NCBI GenBank assembly: GCA_023459215.1
Contig: JAEWVF010000038.1
Location: forward strand, 1-17,496
Direction of reading: 5' to 3'
DNA length: 17,496 nt
Source: Chloroflexota bacterium
GTDB taxonomy: Bacteria; Chloroflexota; Anaerolineae; Anaerolineales; Villigracilaceae
The notes below the pieces were generated by a model. The model was given only the letters and a program-made list of their open reading frames with translations, was not told the DNA's origin and ran no database searches. Of the stretch, positions 13,613 to 17,496 are shown in pieces. Within the stretch, counting starts at the first letter, position 1; every line of letters begins with the position of its first letter. The translations under genes and the position numbers were made by a program.

Positions 13613-13942
13613 TCAGGGCTTGCTTGATTTTCTTTCTGCCTCGCGGCGTTTTCTTTCGGCTTTGACAATTTCGTGAATGCCATTCCAATCTTCGCGGGCC
13701 AGCGCTTCTTTCTTGGCCCTTGCCCAACCTTTGACTTGGTGCTCAAAGGCCAGCGCTTCCAGGCGGGTTTGGAACTCGCCTGCCCAGACCAATTCCACCG
13801 GACGGCGGGGATAGGTATAAGATGTTGGGTTTGTTCCCTGCTGGTGCTCCCATAATCGTCGTTCTACATTGCTGGTGCTGCCCGTGTAGTAGGAGTCATC
13901 GGCGCATTTGAGCAGGTAAACGTAGAATTGCATGTATTTCAT
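13613..13942 (-). CDS. GIY-YIG nuclease domain protein (YhbQ/UPF0213-like)
   Basis: A 109-residue single-domain protein. The two defining strands are YVYLLKC (7-13, for GIY) and YYTGST (18-23, for YIG), followed by VERRLWEH (catalytic Arg at 28 or 29) and FEHQVKGW with the metal-binding E67, then the typical WARAKKEALAREDW helix. These proteins are small DNA nucleases, mostly of unknown cellular role. The start ATG follows GAGGA at 5 bases. The stop TGA and the last residues (SKP) are encoded by a piece of the flanking repeat (CAAGCCCTGAGC on the coding strand). The gene splits the two halves of an ABC exporter and is bracketed by direct copies of one palindromic repeat, which suggests insertion as a cassette. 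Confidence 0.9.
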   Translation of the reverse strand: MKYMQFYVYLLKCADDSYYTGSTSNVERRLWEHQQGTNPTSYTYPRRPVELVWAGEFQTRLEALAFEHQVKGWARAKKEALAREDWNGIHEIVKAERKRREAERKSSKP

Positions 13943-13972
13943 CCAATCCTCACAGTATACAAGTCCTGAGCG

Positions 13973-14094
13973 GAGCCGCCTGTCCTGAGTTTATCGAAGG
14001 ATGGGCGGCGAAGTCGAAGGACGATTTAACTGGCAAGCAATTATTCTCTACCGAATCGCCCTTCGACTTCGGCTGCGCCTCCGCTCAGGGCTTG
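13973..14094. repeat. TCCTGAG/TCGAAGGAC palindromic repeat, copy 4 (right of GIY-YIG)
   Basis: Same orientation and layout as copy 3: GTCCTGAGCGGAG at the left end, GAAGTCGAAGGACG inside, and CGCCCTTCGACTTCGG plus CTCCGCTCAGGGCTTG at the right. An extra TCCTGAGTTTATCGAAGGAT segment lies in its left half. It ends two bases before the stop codon of ABC half B. Confidence 0.9.
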
Positions 14095-14096
14095 TT

Positions 14097-15893
14097 TTAT
14101 CCAAAATCCTTCGTGCGTCTTACTTCGAGCTTTTCCGGCTCGGCGATGGCTTCTTCTTCATCCAGGAATTTGTTCTCGACCAGTTGCAGGTCATGGATTT
14201 CCTTGTACAGCCCCCCTTCGGCCAGCAACTGCTCATGCGTGCCGGTCTGGACGATGCGGCCCTTATCCATGACCACGATCAGGTCGGCGCGGCGGACGGT
14301 GCTCAGGCGGTGGGCGATGACAAAGGTCGTGCGGCCCTCCATCAGCTTGTCGAGCGCCTGCTGGATGAGTTGCTCGGTCTGGGTATCGACGCTGGAGAGC
14401 GAATCGTCCAGGATCAGGATGCGCGGGTTCATCAGCAGGGCGCGGGCGATGGCCACGCGCTGGCGCTGTCCGCCCGAAAGGGTTACGCCGCGCTCACCGA
14501 CCACCGTTTCGTAGCCCTGCGGCAGTTCGCGGATGAACTCATCCGCCTGGGCGGCGCGGGCGGCGGCAAAAACTTCCTCCTCGGTCGCGTCCGGGCGGCC
14601 ATAGGCGATGTTCTCGCGGATACTGTCCGAGAACAGCAGCGAGGTTTGCAGCACCAGCCCAATCTGCTCGCGCAGTCCGGTCAGGTCGTAACGGCGCACA
14701 TCGGCGCCATCCACCAGCACCTCGCCCTCGCTGACATCGTAAAAGCGCGGGATGAGATTGACCAGCGAAGATTTGCCCGAGCCGGTTGTGCCGATTAGGG
14801 CGACCAATTGATTCGGGGCGACCCGCAGGTTGATGTCCGTTAAGGAGTGTTTTTTCTCATCCAGATATTTGAGCGTTACCCCGCGGAACTCGACCTCGCC
14901 GCGCAGCGTGGACGGTTTCAGCGCGTTGGACGGCGATTCAATCTCCGGGTCGGTGTCGAGCACTTCGAGCACGCGCTTGGCCCCAGCCGAGGCTTCGCCG
15001 GCGGCATTGACCAGCCAGGTCAACTGCTGGGCGGGCGTGGCCAGCATCAGCACGTAAGCGTTGAAAGCCACCAGCTCGCCGACCGTCAACTGTCCGTTGA
15101 GCACCATGTTGCCGCCAAACCACAGGATCAGGATCGTACACAGGGTTACGAAAAAGTCGGTGGTTGGCATGACTTTGGCCCAGGTGCCGATGACCTTGAT
15201 GCGGGCATTGAAGTAGCCGCGATTGGTCTCATCGAAACGCTGGATTTCGTACTTCTCGCGGGCAAAAGCGCGCACCACCTGCACCCCGCTGACGTTTTCC
15301 TGCAAACGCGCCGAGAGTTCGCCGAGCATGTTGTCAACCTGGAAAAACAGGGCCGTGATGCGGTTGCCGAAGTCAAACGTCATCCAGACCATTGGGAAAA
15401 TCGGCAGGATGGCGATCAGGGTCAATTGCCAGTTGGCGCTGAACATGATGGTCAATGCGCCAAACAGCAGGAAGAGCAGTTGGATGATTTCAACCACCGA
15501 GCCGCCGATGAAGTTTTGCACGGCGCGGGTATCCTCGATACAGCGCGAGATGATTTGCCCGGTCTGGGCGTGGTCATGATATGAAAACGACAAATGCTGG
15601 ATGTGGTTGTAGAGTTTGTTGCGGATATCGTAGCCGATATGTCCGCCGATCCACTCTGAGATGTAGCGCTGGAAGCCGGACAGGGCAGCGGTCAACAGGC
15701 CCAGGCCGAGCAGTATCAACGCCGAGCGGACGATGACATCGATCTCTGCCGGAACGATGCCTTCGTCAATCACCTGGCGGATAACGCGCGGCACATACAG
15801 CCCCAGGCCGGTCAGGGCCAGCAGGTTGAGCATCGAGAGCGAGAGTTGCAAAAGGTAGGGTTTCAGGACGAAACGCAGGCGAAAAAGGGACAT
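14097..15893 (-). CDS. ABC exporter half-transporter B (degenerate-site subunit of heterodimer)
   Basis: A 598-residue protein with a membrane domain (about 10-300), then a nucleotide-binding domain. Walker A is GTTGSGKSS (368-376), the signature canonical LSGGQ (472-476), Walker B ILILDD (492-497) with Asp (D497) where the catalytic Glu should be, and the switch H528. An E-to-D change at this position is the hallmark of the non-hydrolysing site in heterodimeric exporters such as TM287/288, BmrCD and LmrCD. A charged tail (about 575-598) follows. The start was set at ATG 15893, directly before MSLFRLRF; the 28 in-frame codons further upstream are low-complexity intergenic sequence. No clear ribosome-binding site was seen. 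It follows the MarR gene by 100 bases on the same strand. Confidence 0.92.
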   Translation of the reverse strand: MSLFRLRFVLKPYLLQLSLSMLNLLALTGLGLYVPRVIRQVIDEGIVPAEIDVIVRSALILLGLGLLTAALSGFQRYISEWIGGHIGYDIRNKLYNHIQHLSFSYHDHAQTGQIISRCIEDTRAVQNFIGGSVVEIIQLLFLLFGALTIMFSANWQLTLIAILPIFPMVWMTFDFGNRITALFFQVDNMLGELSARLQENVSGVQVVRAFAREKYEIQRFDETNRGYFNARIKVIGTWAKVMPTTDFFVTLCTILILWFGGNMVLNGQLTVGELVAFNAYVLMLATPAQQLTWLVNAAGEASAGAKRVLEVLDTDPEIESPSNALKPSTLRGEVEFRGVTLKYLDEKKHSLTDINLRVAPNQLVALIGTTGSGKSSLVNLIPRFYDVSEGEVLVDGADVRRYDLTGLREQIGLVLQTSLLFSDSIRENIAYGRPDATEEEVFAAARAAQADEFIRELPQGYETVVGERGVTLSGGQRQRVAIARALLMNPRILILDDSLSSVDTQTEQLIQQALDKLMEGRTTFVIAHRLSTVRRADLIVVMDKGRIVQTGTHEQLLAEGGLYKEIHDLQLVENKFLDEEEAIAEPEKLEVRRTKDFG

Positions 15894-15993
15894 AGGGTTG
15901 TTGGATTGAAGAATTTTGGAATGGAGAATGCAGATTGTGGAATTTTGAATGCCGGCTCCGGCGCTTGTTACGAGCAACCTTCAACGGCGAAAG

Positions 15994-16425
15994 TCAATCT
16001 TTGAGCGTCTTCTGCAGCAGGTCGAGCGCATCCAGCACTTGGGCGCTCTCGTCCGGGGTCAGGCGGGCGAATTTGGCTTCCAACCAGCGATTGGCTTCAC
16101 CAAAGATGCCGTTCATCACCCTTGCGCCCTCCTCGGTCAGCGAAAGCTGGATGTGGCGGCGATCGTTTGGGTCGGTCAGGCGGCTGACCAGCCCGCGGTT
16201 GACCAGGCCATCGACGGCCTTGCTGACCGCCGGGCGGCTGGTGCGGGCATCCTCGGCGATGGCGCTGACCGAATCGAATCCGCGCCGAATGCGGCGCAGC
16301 ACCTGGAATTGCTCCACCGTCAGGTTGAATTGTTCGGCTGCCGCGCCGCGAATCTGGGCCCGCGCCTGGAACCAGGCCGGGGGCACCACTTCCCAAAATT
16401 TATCGAGCAGGGGATGATTGGGCAT
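15994..16425 (-). CDS. MarR-family winged-helix transcriptional regulator
   Basis: A 143-residue protein. A dimerisation helix at each end surrounds the winged helix: FNLTVEQFQVLRRI, SVSAIAEDARTSRPAVSKAVDGLVNRGLVSRL (helix-turn-helix, about 52-83) and the wing DPNDRRHIQLSLTEEG (85-100) with the conserved DxRR. MarR proteins are dimeric repressors, often released by drugs or phenolic ligands, and commonly control a neighbouring efflux pump. Here the two-gene ABC exporter lies directly downstream on the same strand. A perfect inverted repeat next to the start codon marks autoregulation. The ATG has no ribosome-binding sequence upstream; the leader would be about 27 bases. Confidence 0.93.
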   Translation of the reverse strand: MPNHPLLDKFWEVVPPAWFQARAQIRGAAAEQFNLTVEQFQVLRRIRRGFDSVSAIAEDARTSRPAVSKAVDGLVNRGLVSRLTDPNDRRHIQLSLTEEGARVMNGIFGEANRWLEAKFARLTPDESAQVLDALDLLQKTLKD

Positions 16426-16474
16426 AGTTAATCGGTAAAATAGTTAATCAATGCAACTATTTTACCGATTAACT
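16426..16474. promoter_or_regulatory. Perfect 20+20 inverted-repeat operator of the MarR/exporter operon
   Basis: The arm AGTTAATCGGTAAAATAGTT (16426-16445) is repeated exactly, inverted, at 16455-16474 with a 9-base spacer. It contains three GTTAATC-type half sites and covers the -10 box. Its left edge is the base next to the MarR start codon, so bound repressor would block both transcription and, in RNA form, start access. Confidence 0.92.
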
Positions 16475-16486
16475 TCTTTAAGTCAA
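16459..16486 (-). promoter_or_regulatory. Sigma-70 promoter of the MarR/exporter operon
   Basis: Read on the minus strand, TTGACT (16486-16481) is followed by 16 bases and TAAAAT (16464-16459). The -10 lies inside the right arm of the inverted repeat. Confidence 0.7.
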
Positions 16487-16535
16487 GCGTCACAAGGCTT
16501 GCATCTGGCTGACAAAAGTCACAAGCTGGGCGGGT

Positions 16536-17186
16536 TCAGGCTGGCTGAATCCCCAAAACCCGGCTGACCGAATCCAATAGCACCGGATCGACCCGTATCG
16601 AGCGTGTAGTCATCTTGTTGGCCGGTTGGGTGCGCTCCAGTTCATGGGCTGCCGCAACCAGCCAGTCCACCGCCAGCGGCGTGGAGATTTTGCCGGTGTC
16701 GATGACCAGGTCGAAGGCCGAGGCCGCGTCCCATTGCCCGGCGTGGATCGATTCGACAAATTCCCGGCGCATTTTGTCGCTTTCGCGCACAAACTCCTCG
16801 GCTTTGGCCTGGCTGCCGAAAAACTGGTTTTTCATTACACGTTCAACCCGCAGGTCGAACGGCCCCTGGATGCGCACGTTCAAAACATCCGCATAGTTCT
16901 TGAGCAGGGCAAAACCGCCGCGCCCGACCAGGATGACGTTGCCGTGGTAAACCATGGTTTCGACCACCCGGTTCAGGAAACTGACCATCTCGGCCCGGCG
17001 CGGGTCGAACTGCGCCCAAAAACCGGCGGCTTCATAGGTTTCCTTGAAGTCGATATAGCCGAACTGGGTAAACACTTTTTCGATGGCGTTTTTGTCCACC
17101 AATTGATACCCCAACCGGTTGGCGGCCTGTTCTGCAATGGTATCGCCCTTGCTGCCAATTTCACGGGAAATGGTGATGGCTGGCAT
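16536..17186 (-). CDS. Cytidylate-kinase-like family protein (Cytidylate_kin2)
   Basis: A 216-residue protein. It opens MPAITISREIGSKGDTIAEQAANRLGYQLVDK, the P-loop-like opening of this family, in which the glycine-rich turn is atypical (EIGSKGD) compared with true cytidylate kinases. A central VILVGRGGFALL (about 85-96) and VRIQGPFDLRVERVM match the Cytidylate_kin2 pattern. The last 30 residues are helical and less conserved. The actual substrate of these proteins is not established. The start was set at ATG 17186 because GGAGG lies six bases upstream; a TTG four codons earlier is not used. A single gene with an extended -10 promoter. Confidence 0.85.
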   Translation of the reverse strand: MPAITISREIGSKGDTIAEQAANRLGYQLVDKNAIEKVFTQFGYIDFKETYEAAGFWAQFDPRRAEMVSFLNRVVETMVYHGNVILVGRGGFALLKNYADVLNVRIQGPFDLRVERVMKNQFFGSQAKAEEFVRESDKMRREFVESIHAGQWDAASAFDLVIDTGKISTPLAVDWLVAAAHELERTQPANKMTTRSIRVDPVLLDSVSRVLGIQPA

Positions 17187-17231
17187 AGATACCTCCAATC
17201 TTTAATTGATCCTGCAGAATTCGCTACTTTC

Positions 17232-17240
17232 AGTATAGCA
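17232..17240 (-). promoter_or_regulatory. Extended -10 promoter of the cytidylate-kinase-like gene
   Basis: The minus strand reads TGCTATACT, that is TG-N-TATACT, an extended -10 element that does not need a strong -35; none is visible. The predicted leader is about 40 bases and contains the GGAGG site. Confidence 0.6.
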
Positions 17241-17282
17241 CGCCGTTACAGCTTGGGATGTATTTAGCGCTGGAACTTTATA

Positions 17283-17496
17283 ACTTGAGTTTAGAGTTCA
17301 ATTTGGGTTAAAACCTTTTGGTACACGGATTGCACGGATTACGCGGAATCTCACGGATTTTTCTTAAAAAATCCGCGCGCCCGCAGGGCAGTCCGTCCAA
17401 TCCGCGTAATCCGTGTCCAGATTTTGGTTTTTAAGCGCCCATTGAGCCAAGATTCCTGCTTTGCCAGACTCGTAAAAACGAACTCTAAAGTCAAGT
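17283..17496. repeat. Nested palindromic repeat (ACACGGATT/TCCGTGT hairpin) with 17-bp inverted ends
   Basis: The outer ends ACTTGAGTTTAGAGTTC (17283-17299) and the reverse complement of 17480-17496 agree at 16 of 17 positions. Inside, ACACGGATT...ATTACGCGGA at 17323-17350 is inverted as TCCGCGTAATCCGTGT at 17401-17416, and a further AAAAATCCGCG stretch lies between. No gene was seen in this ~300-base stretch. The element touches the window edge and may continue. Confidence 0.75.

Overview
The window looks like part of a chromosome from a GC-rich free-living bacterium, most likely Chloroflexota (Anaerolineae-like). This is inferred from the nurA/herA-type DNA-processing operon, the paired multidrug ABC exporter genes, a cytidylate-kinase-like protein, and the density of short palindromic repeats that surround small nuclease genes. 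No rRNA, tRNA, CRISPR array or phage structural gene was seen. Taxonomy is inference only.

Left block (1-7300, all genes on the minus strand). Reading 5'->3' on the minus strand there is a NurA nuclease, a small HAS-barrel-like protein, a GxxExxY-family protein, a HerA-type ATPase, an HNH-like protein starting 4 bases after the HerA stop, a REP-associated tyrosine transposase (RAYT) and a YcaQ/AlkX-like DNA glycosylase that runs off the left edge. NurA and HerA are known partners in DNA-end resection. Here the set is split by a ~145-bp palindromic MITE-like repeat (after nurA) and by a GxxExxY gene with its own inverted flanks (before herA). The HNH gene is AT-rich and looks acquired. The RAYT lies among copies of a GTAGGGGCACGGCGG palindrome: one in frame inside its gene, four in tandem downstream, two upstream.

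Middle block (7300-11620, plus strand). There is a SIMPL-domain lipoprotein with its own terminator, a 3-hydroxyisobutyrate-dehydrogenase-family reductase, a PIN-toxin/ribbon-helix-helix-antitoxin pair between two 35-bp direct repeats, and an orphan protein with an HsdR-like PD-(D/E)XK domain. A strong bidirectional hairpin terminator separates this block from the next.

Right block (11640-17496, minus strand). A MarR-type repressor with a perfect 20+20 operator is followed by the two halves of a heterodimeric ABC exporter. A GIY-YIG nuclease gene sits between the halves, bracketed by two direct copies of a ~123-bp palindromic repeat. At the right is a cytidylate-kinase-like gene with an extended -10 promoter, then a nested palindromic repeat reaching the window edge.

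The recurring theme is that small nuclease or transposase genes (RAYT, GxxExxY, GIY-YIG) each sit in an operon gap bracketed by a different repeat family, and repeat ends supply stop codons. This is the most interesting structure in the window. The second is the NurA/HAS-barrel/HerA/HNH gene set, which could be a DNA repair or defence module.
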